A stretch of 64,000 nt of DNA from NCBI GenBank assembly GCA_022801925.1, contig JAAWTG010000009.1, positions 1-64,000 on the forward strand. The letters run 5' to 3'. Positions 19,915-28,513 of the stretch are shown one piece after another (positions within the stretch are counted from its first letter, which is position 1; every line of letters starts with the position of its first letter). The position numbers and the translations under genes are program-made. The DNA is from Clostridia bacterium. Lineage in GTDB: Bacteria; Bacillota; Clostridia; RUG12999. Under the pieces are notes generated by a model, which saw only the letters and a program-made list of their open reading frames with translations, was not told where the DNA came from and did no database searches.

Positions 19915-22152
19915 CTATCCTGTCGGCTGCTGTTCTCCCTGAAATTCTACCGTCACGGCGCTTCCTGCCGGCAGTTTTGTGCCTGCCGCCGGCTCCTGCT
20001 TCACGGATTTCTGGTTGTTGCCGCCGCCGACCACTTTCGCATTCAATCCACTGTCTGTCAATATCTTGTTCACTTCCGTCGCTGTTCTGCCAATAACGTC
20101 CGGCACTGTCACCATATTCGCCTCGGTATTGGCGCCGTCTGTATAAATTGTCACGCCGGAATATTCCTTCAATGTCGTACCCGGTTTTGGCTCCTGCGCT
20201 GTAATTGTCGTACCGGTTCCCACAATTTTTGCGCCCAGACGGAAATTGGTCAGATTGTTCTTCGCTTCGTCAACTGATTTCCCTGTCACATCCGGCACAG
20301 TAGTCATCATAGCAGCCAATTCTTCTTGTGTATAATTCGGTTCAATATTATAATATTGCATGATTTCTTCCACAATTTTACCTGCCGCCGGCGCAGCTGT
20401 CTGTCCGCCGTAATAGGATTCTCCTTCCGGTTCGTCCAAAATCACCAAGACGACCACCTGTGGGTCATCAATCGGCGCGGCGGCAACAAAAGAACCAATA
20501 TATTTATTGTTTCCACGCGGCAGTTTTTCACTCGTTCCGCTTTTTCCGCCAATCCGGTAGCCTTTCACCGCCGCTTTACTGCCGGAATCATTCACAACTG
20601 TTTCCATCACCAATTTCAATTGTTCCGAAGTTTCTTTGGAAATCGGCTGCCGGATAATTTCCGGCTGTATATCTTCTACAATATTACCATTACTGTCTTT
20701 AATCTGTTTCACAATATGCGGACGGTACATGACGCCGCCATTGACCAGCGCTGACACCGCCGTCACTGTTTGCAGCGGCGTGATACCAAATCCCTGTCCA
20801 AAAGACGCGGTAGCAAGTTCTGTCGAGTGAAAATTTTCATAGGAATGGAACGGCCCTACCGCTTCGCCCGGCATATCAAATCCGGTGAGTTCCCGAAAGC
20901 CGAACGCCTTGTAGTAACGATAAAAATCCTCCTGCCCGATTTTTTCTCCAACGCTCATCAGACACGGGTTACAGGAATTTACCAGTCCCTGCAAAAATGT
21001 TTGAGAACCGTGTCCCGATGTTTTCCAGCAATGGATTTTTGCGCCGCCCACTTCTTTCATGCCGCTGCAATTATAGGTGTCCTGCAAGGTTGTCACCTTT
21101 TCTTCCAGTGCCATGGCACAGGTAATCAATTTGAATGTGGAACCTGGTTCATAGGTATCCACAACCGCTTTGCTGCGCCACATTTTTTGCAGTTCTTCCG
21201 CCATTCGCTTGTTATATTCCTCTTCCGGCAACTGCTCGATTTCCTGCTGCAATTGCTGGTTGGTAAGCCGGCGCGGATTATTCAAATCATAGTTTGGATA
21301 GTTTGCCAATGCCAAAATTTCACCGGTCTGCGGCTGCATCACAATGGCGCTTGCCCCATTTTTCACTTTATTGTCAATACATGCCTGTTCCAGATTCTTT
21401 TCTACAAAATGCTGAATGGTCTCATCAATAGTGAGCACCAGATTGTTGCCGTCTTCTGCATTATAGTATTTTTCATATTCAAAGGGCGCTGTCGCACGGT
21501 TATTTCCTGCCTTGACCACTTTCCCACTTGTGCCTTTCAAATATTTATCATAAATACTTTCAATACCTTCCAGCCCTTGATTATCCGCCCCTGTGAACCC
21601 AATCACATGGCTGGCAAAATTACCGTAGGGATAATATCGTTTGGTATCCTCCACCATGGAAATCCCCGTCAAGTCATGTCCTTTGATTTCTTCATCGGAA
21701 AGCTTGTTGCCATTTTCATCTTTTCCGCTGATATATTTCCGGATTTGACTTGCCGGTGTGGATTCCACCCGTTTTTTCACGTATTCAAAACGACTGTTTT
21801 TGTTCAAAATCGTTCTAATTTTTTCTTGATCCAACTCCAGAATCGCAGATAGTGTCTGCACCACATCTTCCGTATTTCCTTTTTTGCGGATTGCACTCGG
21901 GTCTGCAACAATAGTTTCCACATTCGCGCTGACTGCTAATTCTTTTCCGTTTCTGTCATAAATCGTCCCGCGCTTGGGGGTGATTTCTTTTTCCTGTGTC
22001 TGCTGGTCTAGCGCCTGCTGTTTCAAATCCTGCCCGCGCACAAACTGCAAATATGCCGTCCGTCCGCCCAGTGCCGTCAGCAATGTCGCGGTGATAACCG
22101 TCATTAGAACAACCCGTTGCTTCATGACGTTTCCATTTTTCTTTTTTGCCAC
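19915..22152 (-). CDS. class B penicillin-binding protein, SpoVD/PbpB type, two PASTA domains
   Basis: Transpeptidase motifs STFK, SCN, KSGTSEK; C-terminal TVPDVTGKSVDEAKNNL.. and TVPDVIGRTATEVNKIL.. PASTA repeats. Confidence 0.95.
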   Translation of the reverse strand: MAKKKNGNVMKQRVVLMTVITATLLTALGGRTAYLQFVRGQDLKQQALDQQTQEKEITPKRGTIYDRNGKELAVSANVETIVADPSAIRKKGNTEDVVQTLSAILELDQEKIRTILNKNSRFEYVKKRVESTPASQIRKYISGKDENGNKLSDEEIKGHDLTGISMVEDTKRYYPYGNFASHVIGFTGADNQGLEGIESIYDKYLKGTSGKVVKAGNNRATAPFEYEKYYNAEDGNNLVLTIDETIQHFVEKNLEQACIDNKVKNGASAIVMQPQTGEILALANYPNYDLNNPRRLTNQQLQQEIEQLPEEEYNKRMAEELQKMWRSKAVVDTYEPGSTFKLITCAMALEEKVTTLQDTYNCSGMKEVGGAKIHCWKTSGHGSQTFLQGLVNSCNPCLMSVGEKIGQEDFYRYYKAFGFRELTGFDMPGEAVGPFHSYENFHSTELATASFGQGFGITPLQTVTAVSALVNGGVMYRPHIVKQIKDSNGNIVEDIQPEIIRQPISKETSEQLKLVMETVVNDSGSKAAVKGYRIGGKSGTSEKLPRGNNKYIGSFVAAAPIDDPQVVVLVILDEPEGESYYGGQTAAPAAGKIVEEIMQYYNIEPNYTQEELAAMMTTVPDVTGKSVDEAKNNLTNFRLGAKIVGTGTTITAQEPKPGTTLKEYSGVTIYTDGANTEANMVTVPDVIGRTATEVNKILTDSGLNAKVVGGGNNQKSVKQEPAAGTKLPAGSAVTVEFQGEQQPTG

Positions 22153-22210
22153 CCTATCACCTTCTTTTCCTTCACACAGCTTTTACACATTCGCCTCTTC
22201 CTATGTTTAT

Positions 22211-22681
22211 TTATGACGCAGTCACTTTATTCCATAACACCTTTGCGCCTTGCACAATTTCTTCTAAAATCCCTTGTTTTTTCTCCAATTGCAAAATCTC
22301 TGCACTATCTTGATTCATAACTTCCACATAAACCACCTGATTTTTACCCGGTTTGTTCATGCCGAGCTGGGTGGTTGCAATTTCTTCTAACTTTTTCAGG
22401 TCCATAGACTCTTCCATTTTCAACGTCTTTTGTTTGTTACTCGCTTCAATTAAAAACAATTGCTTTTGTACGTTTGCAATTTCTTGGTCAATTTCATTCA
22501 AATAGGCAAACCGCTGTATCATCACCATACTGAGTCCAAAACAAATCAGACCAACCACCAGTACACTCCACCGAAATTTGTGTTTCTTCTGCGGCACAGT
22601 CCGTCTGACAGGCGCACTTTTACGCTGCGGCTGCGGCATATATTGCGGCTGTGGCAATTGTCTCGCTAAATTATCCTGCAT
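22211..22681 (-). CDS. FtsL-like septum formation protein
   Basis: Single TM then coiled coil between rsmH and PBP; short TM protein in the ftsL position. Confidence 0.75.
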   Translation of the reverse strand: MQDNLARQLPQPQYMPQPQRKSAPVRRTVPQKKHKFRWSVLVVGLICFGLSMVMIQRFAYLNEIDQEIANVQKQLFLIEASNKQKTLKMEESMDLKKLEEIATTQLGMNKPGKNQVVYVEVMNQDSAEILQLEKKQGILEEIVQGAKVLWNKVTAS

Positions 22682-22720
22682 CTTTCATGCCCCCTACTTT
22701 CAGATTCTTCTTTCATATTA

Positions 22721-23653
22721 TTACCGTTTACGAATCCCACGAAGCTTTGCGCTTCTCGCCCTAGGATTGCGTTCCAGTTCTTCTTCACTTGCCTGCAACG
22801 GTTTACGCGTCAACGCTTCGCCCCGCGCTTCTTTTCCACAAACGCAAACCGGAAACGATTTCGGGCAGATGCACCCTTCACAGAGCGACCTCCACACTTC
22901 TTTCACAATGCGATCCTCCAACGAATGGAATGTGATGACCGCCAAATGACCGCCCGGTTTTAAGACGTCAAACATGTCCCGCAACGCCTTCTCCAATTTT
23001 TCCAGTTCCTGATTGACCTCAATCCGAATTGCCTGAAACGTACGTTTCGCCGGATGCGATCCCTGTCTGCGGTTTTTTGCCGGAATTGCCTGCTTCACAA
23101 TTTCGCTGAGTTGAAATGTGGTTTCCACTGGAGATATCTCCCGCGCTTTGCAAATGCTGCGCGCAATAGAGGAAGCAAACCGTTCCTCTCCCCACCGGCG
23201 AATCACACGCACCAAGTCGCTTTCGCTATATCCATTGACAACATCATAAGCGCTTGTTTTGTCGTCCCTGTTCATGCGCATGTCCAGCGGTGCGTCATGC
23301 ATATAGCTAAAGCCCCTCTCGCCGTTGTCCAACTGGTAGGAGGATACGCCAAGATCCAGCATAGCGCCGTCTACCGCTTCCACTTGCAATTCTTTTAATA
23401 TGTCTTTGATATCTGCATAATTTCTATGTACAAATGTCACTTGCCCCAGATAGTCTTTGAGCCGCTGCCACGCATTCCCAAGCGCATCTGCATCGCGGTC
23501 AATGCCTATCAACCTTCCGCTGCCCATTCTGCGGCACACTTCCAATGCATGTCCGCAGCCGCCCAGCGTTCCGTCCACATAAACGCCGCCGTCCTGTACA
23601 CCAAGCATGTCCACTGTTTCTTTCCACAACACCGGCACATGATAAAATTCCAT
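22721..23653 (-). CDS. rsmH: 16S rRNA (cytosine1402-N4)-methyltransferase
   Basis: FYHVPVLWKETVDML, DGTLGGCGHA, LDLGVSSYQLDNGERGFSYMHDAPLDMRM, ITFHSLEDRIVK; ATG 23653. Confidence 0.97.
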   Translation of the reverse strand: MEFYHVPVLWKETVDMLGVQDGGVYVDGTLGGCGHALEVCRRMGSGRLIGIDRDADALGNAWQRLKDYLGQVTFVHRNYADIKDILKELQVEAVDGAMLDLGVSSYQLDNGERGFSYMHDAPLDMRMNRDDKTSAYDVVNGYSESDLVRVIRRWGEERFASSIARSICKAREISPVETTFQLSEIVKQAIPAKNRRQGSHPAKRTFQAIRIEVNQELEKLEKALRDMFDVLKPGGHLAVITFHSLEDRIVKEVWRSLCEGCICPKSFPVCVCGKEARGEALTRKPLQASEEELERNPRARSAKLRGIRKR

Positions 23654-23694
23654 TGCAAAAACCCTTTCCTTCATTTCATTTTACATGCACTCAG

Positions 23695-24129
23695 TTACAT
23701 TGGAATGTCCAGCCCCAAACTTTCTGCCAGTTCCTCTAGATTCAAATCATCTTGGTCGTTATATGCTTCCCAAACGCCGCTGTCCCAAATTTCCAGCGTG
23801 CTGCCAATGCCGATAATCTTCACTTCCGCTCCAATTTTAGCAAACGTCCGCAGTTTCGGCGCAATTAGACAACGACCTTGTTTGTCAACTTCACATTCCA
23901 CCGCACCGCCAAGCAAATAACGTTTCAAGTCACGCGTGCTTTTTTTGTTGCCCGGAAGCGCTTCCAGTTTCATCACAAGCTCGTCCCATTCTTTTTTGGT
24001 ATAGACGCGCAGACAACATTCCACGCCGCGCGTGATAACAAACTCTTTCCCAAGCTTCTCGCGAAATTTGGAGGGGATGATAAATCTGCCTTTTTCATCC
24101 ACGCCATGCGTATATTCTCCCATAAACAT
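23695..24129 (-). CDS. mraZ: transcriptional regulator MraZ
   Basis: MFMGEYTHGVDEKGRFIIPSKFREKLG...; second DxKGR-like repeat VDKQGRCLIAPKLR; head of dcw cluster. Confidence 0.97.
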   Translation of the reverse strand: MFMGEYTHGVDEKGRFIIPSKFREKLGKEFVITRGVECCLRVYTKKEWDELVMKLEALPGNKKSTRDLKRYLLGGAVECEVDKQGRCLIAPKLRTFAKIGAEVKIIGIGSTLEIWDSGVWEAYNDQDDLNLEELAESLGLDIPM

Positions 24130-24208
24130 AATTCATCACCCCTCCTCTCTGCAAACTTGTCCAATCATTTGTAATCAAATTTTAATATCTTCATCTCTTT
24201 TGGGTTCT

Positions 24209-24243
24209 CCACAGGTATTCCATTTCCCTCCACTTCAAACCAC
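24209..24243 (-). promoter_or_regulatory. MraZ-box-like direct repeats upstream of mraZ
   Basis: Minus strand GTGGTTTGAA GTGGAGGGAA ATGGAATACC: xTGG at exact 10-bp period (24240-43, 24230-33, 24220-23), plus an additional GTGG at 24209-12. Confidence 0.7.
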
Positions 24244-24252
24244 TATATTAAA

Positions 24253-24281
24253 ATTTTAACCTATTTTTGAAAAAAATGCAA
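24253..24281 (-). promoter_or_regulatory. sigmaA-like promoter of the mraZ/dcw cluster
   Basis: Minus strand TTGCAT-N17-TAAAAT, immediately upstream of the repeats. Confidence 0.65.
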
Positions 24282-24429
24282 GACTTTTTACTAAAAAAGT
24301 TTCGTATTTTTTATACAAAATTGCACAAAAATTCTACAAACGCCCATTTTTATGGAATTATTTAGATATATTTGTAATATATTGGATATTTTATGGTATT
24401 TTTATATTTTGTAAAGAATTTGAAACAAG

Positions 24430-24449
24430 GTGGTACAAAGTGGAGGGAT
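24430..24449 (+). promoter_or_regulatory. second, inverted MraZ-box-like pair facing away from mraZ
   Basis: GTGGTACAAAGTGGAGGGAT; 16/20 identical to the mraZ-leader element GTGGTTTGAAGTGGAGGGAA but on the + strand; GTGG spaced exactly 10 bp. Confidence 0.5.
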
Positions 24450-24479
24450 TTTGCAATATACTTTTCATCAATTTGTAAT

Positions 24480-24622
24480 AATACCACCAAAATCATAGCC
24501 GAACACTGACCAAAGGAACCGGGCACCGCGCCCGGTTCCATCGTAACAGATAAAAAACTTCCTTAGAAAATAAATGAGAACATTAAAGAACGGTCTGCCA
24601 AACAAATCGGCAGACCGTCTTT
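24480..24622 (+). ncRNA. candidate small non-coding transcript between mraZ and the GNAT gene
   Basis: Two strong hairpins (GGAACCGGGC-N5-GCCCGGTTCC at 24515-24539; CGGTCTGCC-N9-GGCAGACCG at 24591-24617 followed by TCTTTTTTA); upstream TTGCAA-N17-TGTAAT at 24451-24479; no convincing ORF. No + strand gene precedes the terminator. Confidence 0.35.
24591..24622. terminator. bidirectional intrinsic terminator
   Basis: CGGTCTGCC/GGCAGACCG stem; T-rich tract on + (TCTTTTTT) and weaker one on - (TTCTTTAAT) downstream of the GNAT gene. Confidence 0.75.
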
Positions 24623-24626
24623 TTTA

Positions 24627-25130
24627 TCAATAATCTTTGCAGAGCAATGCTCTGATATAGCCACGGTCTTTGGTGGTGGAGTCCACATAAAAACCGCGAC
24701 CGTAGTAAAACCGAATGAGCGGACCAATTTGCGACGCCGTGTGCAATTGTAATTGCCCGATATGGTGTTCCCGCATCAAATTATCCACAATATTCATCAA
24801 TGATTTTCCTATCCCCAGATTCTGACAATCCGGTTCCACGCCAAACCGGCTCAAATAAGCAGTGTTGTCGCTGCGCAAGTCCAGCCGCAGTGAACCGACA
24901 ATTTTTTCGCCGATATATGCCACCAGCACAACTTTTGTCTCCAAATCCCGTCGGATATCCTCTTCCGATTCCGTCAATGCAGGTATGGTATCCAAATGCG
25001 CCGACTTGATATAGAGCGCAAAAGCGTCCTGCGTCACCTTGCGTATCTGCGGAATATCGTCCGGAATTGCCTTTCGTATCTGATAGGTTTCAAAATTCAA
25101 ATTTCCGATTTCCAGTTCTGTGCTCACCAC
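24627..25130 (-). CDS. GNAT family N-acetyltransferase
   Basis: YLSRFGVEPDCQNLGIGKSLMNIVDNLMRE acetyl-CoA binding region. Confidence 0.8.
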   Translation of the reverse strand: MVSTELEIGNLNFETYQIRKAIPDDIPQIRKVTQDAFALYIKSAHLDTIPALTESEEDIRRDLETKVVLVAYIGEKIVGSLRLDLRSDNTAYLSRFGVEPDCQNLGIGKSLMNIVDNLMREHHIGQLQLHTASQIGPLIRFYYGRGFYVDSTTKDRGYIRALLCKDY

Positions 25131-25141
25131 TGTGGTTCCTC

Positions 25142-26062
25142 CTAATCCTGCATCAATTTCACCATGACGGCTTTTTGTGCGTGCAAACGGTTTTCTGCTT
25201 CGTCAAAAATCACAGACTGCGGTCCGTCAATGACTTCCTCCGCCACTTCATAGCCGCGGTATGCCGGCAGGCAGTGTAGGAAAATTGCATCTGCTTTTGC
25301 CTGCGCCATAAGCTGCGCATTCACTTCATACCCTTTGAAATCTGCGATTCGTTTCGCTTTTTCCTCTTCCTGACCCATGCTGACCCATGTATCGGTCACA
25401 ACCACGTCAGCACCTTGAATTGCCGCTGTCGGGTCTGTCATTAAGTCAATACCGCAACCATTTTCCTTTGCTGTTTGCATTGCCGCCGCCACGATTTCTT
25501 TGTCACATTCATACCCTACCGGCGTGGCGATTGCAATATCCATACCAACCTTTGCCGCGCCCTGCATCAGTGAATTTGCCATGTTGTTCCCATCGCCCAG
25601 ATAGCACATTTTCAGCCCCTTCAGTTTTCCTTTGTGCTCCTGAATCGTCAGCAAGTCCGCCAATACCTGACAGGGATGCAACAAATCTGTCAATCCATTG
25701 ATGACCGGAATATCTGCATATTCCGCCAGTTGCTCCACTTCTTTCTGGTCAAATGTCCGAATCATAATACCATCTATGAACCGCGACAGCGTTTTTGCCG
25801 TATCATGAATGCATTCGCCGCGTCCGAGCTGAATGTCATTGCAGCTCAAAAACAGCGCGTGTCCGCCCAATTGATACATACCCACTTCAAAGGACACCCG
25901 CGTCCGCGTGGAGGACTTTGCAAAAATCAGCCCAATCGTTTTCCCTTTTAACAAATGGTGTTGTTTTCCTTCTTTGTTGTCTTGTTTCAGTTTCGCTGCC
26001 AAATCCAATAGTTCCAGCACTTCTGCTGTCGATAAATCCTGCAAACTCAATAAATCTTTCAT
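25142..26062 (-). CDS. argF: ornithine carbamoyltransferase
   Basis: FAKSSTRTRVSFEVGMYQLGGHALFL, DLLHPCQVLADLLTI, FLHCLPAYRGYEV. Confidence 0.95.
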   Translation of the reverse strand: MKDLLSLQDLSTAEVLELLDLAAKLKQDNKEGKQHHLLKGKTIGLIFAKSSTRTRVSFEVGMYQLGGHALFLSCNDIQLGRGECIHDTAKTLSRFIDGIMIRTFDQKEVEQLAEYADIPVINGLTDLLHPCQVLADLLTIQEHKGKLKGLKMCYLGDGNNMANSLMQGAAKVGMDIAIATPVGYECDKEIVAAAMQTAKENGCGIDLMTDPTAAIQGADVVVTDTWVSMGQEEEKAKRIADFKGYEVNAQLMAQAKADAIFLHCLPAYRGYEVAEEVIDGPQSVIFDEAENRLHAQKAVMVKLMQD

Positions 26063-26077
26063 CTTTATATCCTTCCT

Positions 26078-27277
26078 TTATTTCGTCAATATGTCTGTCA
26101 ACGTATCCATAAATGTATCAATATCCTCTTTGGTGATAATCAGCGGCGGCAAAATCCGAAGCGTTTTTCCTGCCACACAGCCTGTCAGATAGTGTGCGTC
26201 CAGCAGCGTCTGCTGCACTTTTGTCCCTTGCCCGTCTTGCAGTTCCACGCCAATCATCAGCCCCATGCCCCGCACCTCAACAATGTCAGCGCAGTTCTGT
26301 TGCAACTGCTGCAATTTTCCCATGAAATAGGCGCCCATTGCCGCCGCGTTTTCCACCAGATGTTCCTGCTGTAAAATCTTCATAACGCTGCATCCCGCTG
26401 CCGTAGCAAGCGGATTGCCGCCGAACGTCGTACCGTGGTCTCCCGGTGCAAACGCGTCTGCAACCTTCTGTTTCGCGCAGAGCGCACCAATGGGAACGCC
26501 ATTGCCCAGCGCTTTTGCCAAAGTGAAAATATCCGGCTCCACATCATAGTGTTCATAGGCAAACAGCTTTCCTGTTCGACCCATGCCTGTCTGCACTTCA
26601 TCTACAATCAGCAGCGCGCCATAGCGGTCTGCAATTTGTTTCACCGCCTGCAAATATTCTTTTGTCACAGGGTGTACGCCGCTTTCCCCCTGCACCAGTT
26701 CCAGCATAATTGCTGCGGTTTGTTCTCCTGCCGCCTGCTCCAGCGCTTCTATGTCGTTAATAGGCACATGATGGAAGCCCGGCGTGAGCGGCTGATACGG
26801 TTTTTGATATTTCTCCTGTCCCGTTGCCGCAACCGTTGCCAGCGTTCTGCCATGGAACGACTGTTTCAGCGTGATAATCTCATGCTTTTGCGGTTTCCCT
26901 TGTTTATAGAAATAAATCTTTGCCAGCTTGATTGCCCCTTCGTTCGCCTCCGCCCCTGTGGAACAAAAAAACGCGCGGTCGGCGCAGGAATGCTCTACCA
27001 AAAGCTGTGCTAACTTTGCCTGATTTTCAATATAATAAAGACTGGACGTATGTAATACTTTTTCCACCTGCACTTTGATATCCGCCGTGAACACCGGATG
27101 ATGGTGTCCCAGATTTGTCACGGCAATGCCGGCAAAAAAATCCTGATATACCTCGCCGGAACAATCCGTCAGCCCTAGTCCCTGACCTTTTTCAAACATC
27201 AGCGGCGTACGGCTGCCAAAGGTATTCATATAGTATTTTTGGTCCAATGCAACAATATCCTGCAATTCCATAACCAT
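26078..27277 (-). CDS. argD: acetylornithine aminotransferase
   Basis: FCSTGAEANEGAIKLAK, SFHGRTLATVAATGQ, IVDEVQTGMGRTGKLFAYEHYDVEPDIFTLAKALGNGVPIGA; adjacent to argF. Confidence 0.93.
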   Translation of the reverse strand: MVMELQDIVALDQKYYMNTFGSRTPLMFEKGQGLGLTDCSGEVYQDFFAGIAVTNLGHHHPVFTADIKVQVEKVLHTSSLYYIENQAKLAQLLVEHSCADRAFFCSTGAEANEGAIKLAKIYFYKQGKPQKHEIITLKQSFHGRTLATVAATGQEKYQKPYQPLTPGFHHVPINDIEALEQAAGEQTAAIMLELVQGESGVHPVTKEYLQAVKQIADRYGALLIVDEVQTGMGRTGKLFAYEHYDVEPDIFTLAKALGNGVPIGALCAKQKVADAFAPGDHGTTFGGNPLATAAGCSVMKILQQEHLVENAAAMGAYFMGKLQQLQQNCADIVEVRGMGLMIGVELQDGQGTKVQQTLLDAHYLTGCVAGKTLRILPPLIITKEDIDTFMDTLTDILTK

Positions 27278-27284
27278 TCTCCTT

Positions 27285-27331
27285 ATTCATAAGTATTCAT
27301 AAATTATACACCTTTTTGCATAAAAATGCAA
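27285..27331 (-). promoter_or_regulatory. argD-argF promoter overlapped by two ARG-box-like operators
   Basis: Minus strand TTGCAT-N17-TATAAT (27303-27331); -35 lies in the TTGCATTTTTATGCAA palindrome (27316-27331); second box ATGAATACTTATGAAT at 27285-27300. Both resemble the ArgR/AhrC ARG box. Confidence 0.7.
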
Positions 27332-27452
27332 TAGTTTTACGATACTTTTTTTGAATTCCTTAAAAATGCTTGTATTTTTGCGTAACAGTCCAAAATCAGG
27401 CGTTTTGGAAAGATAATTTAAAAAATCCGGAAAATCCAGCGCAATATTTCTG

Positions 27453-27480
27453 TTGTTTTTTTCTGAAAAAGTGGTATAAT
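27453..27480 (+). promoter_or_regulatory. sigmaA-like promoter of ctsR operon
   Basis: TTGTTT-N16-TATAAT. Confidence 0.6.
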
Positions 27481-27489
27481 ACACTCAAA

Positions 27490-27512
27490 AGTCAAAGAAA
27501 GTCAAAGTCAAA
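27490..27512 (+). promoter_or_regulatory. CtsR operator
   Basis: AGTCAAAGAAAGTCAAAGTCAAA matches the CtsR heptad repeat RGTCAAANANRGTCAAA, with an extra GTCAAA; just downstream of the -10. Confidence 0.88.
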
Positions 27513-27557
27513 TTATTACGAATTTCGACAATCCTATATCAAAAGTGGTGATACAAC

Positions 27558-28004
27558 ATGAAAATGAGTGATTTAATTGAAAATTTCATCAAGGAGATGC
27601 TGGAAGCAACCGGCGGTGTTGCGGAATTGCAGCGTAACGAACTTGCCGGAAGATTTAACTGTGTTCCCTCGCAAATCAATTATGTCATCTCCACCCGTTT
27701 CACCAACGAACGCGGCTATATTGTAGAAAGCCGGCGCGGCGGCGGCGGGTACATCAAAATTCAGCGGGCGCAGGTTCCCGCGGGAGATTTGCTCATGCAC
27801 ATTATCAATTGCATTGGCGGCGCCATTGATTTTGCGTCCTGCCAAGCATGTCTGCAAAATCTGTCTGACTATTCCGTTATTTCAGACCGCGAAAAAAATA
27901 TCATGCTCGCCGCGCTCAGCGATAAGGTTCTTGCATTGAACCAGCCGGCAAAAGACCAAATGCGCGCGGCACTGCTGAAAAATATGTTAATTCGGCTGGT
28001 ATAA
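27558..28004 (+). CDS. ctsR: transcriptional repressor CtsR
   Basis: MSDLIENFIKEML...GVAELQRNELAGRFNCVPSQINYVISTRFTNERGYIVESRRGGGGYIKI. Confidence 0.97.
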   Translation: MKMSDLIENFIKEMLEATGGVAELQRNELAGRFNCVPSQINYVISTRFTNERGYIVESRRGGGGYIKIQRAQVPAGDLLMHIINCIGGAIDFASCQACLQNLSDYSVISDREKNIMLAALSDKVLALNQPAKDQMRAALLKNMLIRLV

Positions 28005-28021
28005 ACAAGGAGGTATGAACC

Positions 28022-28513
28022 ATGCTGTGTTCAAGATGTAAACAACGTCCTGCGAACGTTTATTTTTCGCAGAACATCAATGGAAACACTCAAGAATATG
28101 AGGTGTGCAGCGAATGCGCCAAAGAACTGGGGCTGCTGGAGGGCGCTGGTTCCATGTTTAACCTAAATCATTTTCTGGGTGACTTTTTCGGCGCCGCGCC
28201 GGGACTGGGCGCATCGCCCGCCAAAGCGTGCAGCCATTGCGGCACGACTTACCGCGAATTTTCAAACAACGGCATGTTTGGCTGCAGTCATTGCTACGAA
28301 GCATTTTCCGACTATCTGCCGGAACTCATGAACCGTTTGCATGGCGCGCAGCAGCACATTGCACCGCAGCAAGCAGCGGAGAATGATAAACAAGATAAAA
28401 TCGGGCAGTTGAAAGCACAAATTCAGACCGCCATTGAACAGGAAGATTATGAACGCGCGGCAAAGCTGCGTGATGAAATCAAACAACTGGAGCAAAGAGG
28501 TGAAAGCAAATGA
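28022..28513 (+). CDS. mcsA: McsA, activator of protein arginine kinase
   Basis: CxxC pairs (CSRCK, CSECA, CSHCG, CSHCY) and UVR motif LKAQIQTAIEQEDYERAAKLRDEIKQLE. Confidence 0.95.
   Translation: MLCSRCKQRPANVYFSQNINGNTQEYEVCSECAKELGLLEGAGSMFNLNHFLGDFFGAAPGLGASPAKACSHCGTTYREFSNNGMFGCSHCYEAFSDYLPELMNRLHGAQQHIAPQQAAENDKQDKIGQLKAQIQTAIEQEDYERAAKLRDEIKQLEQRGESK

Noticed and set aside
27287-27484. 65-aa minus ORF upstream of argD
   Set aside because: Overlaps the ARG-box promoter of argD and the ctsR promoter region; no coding features.
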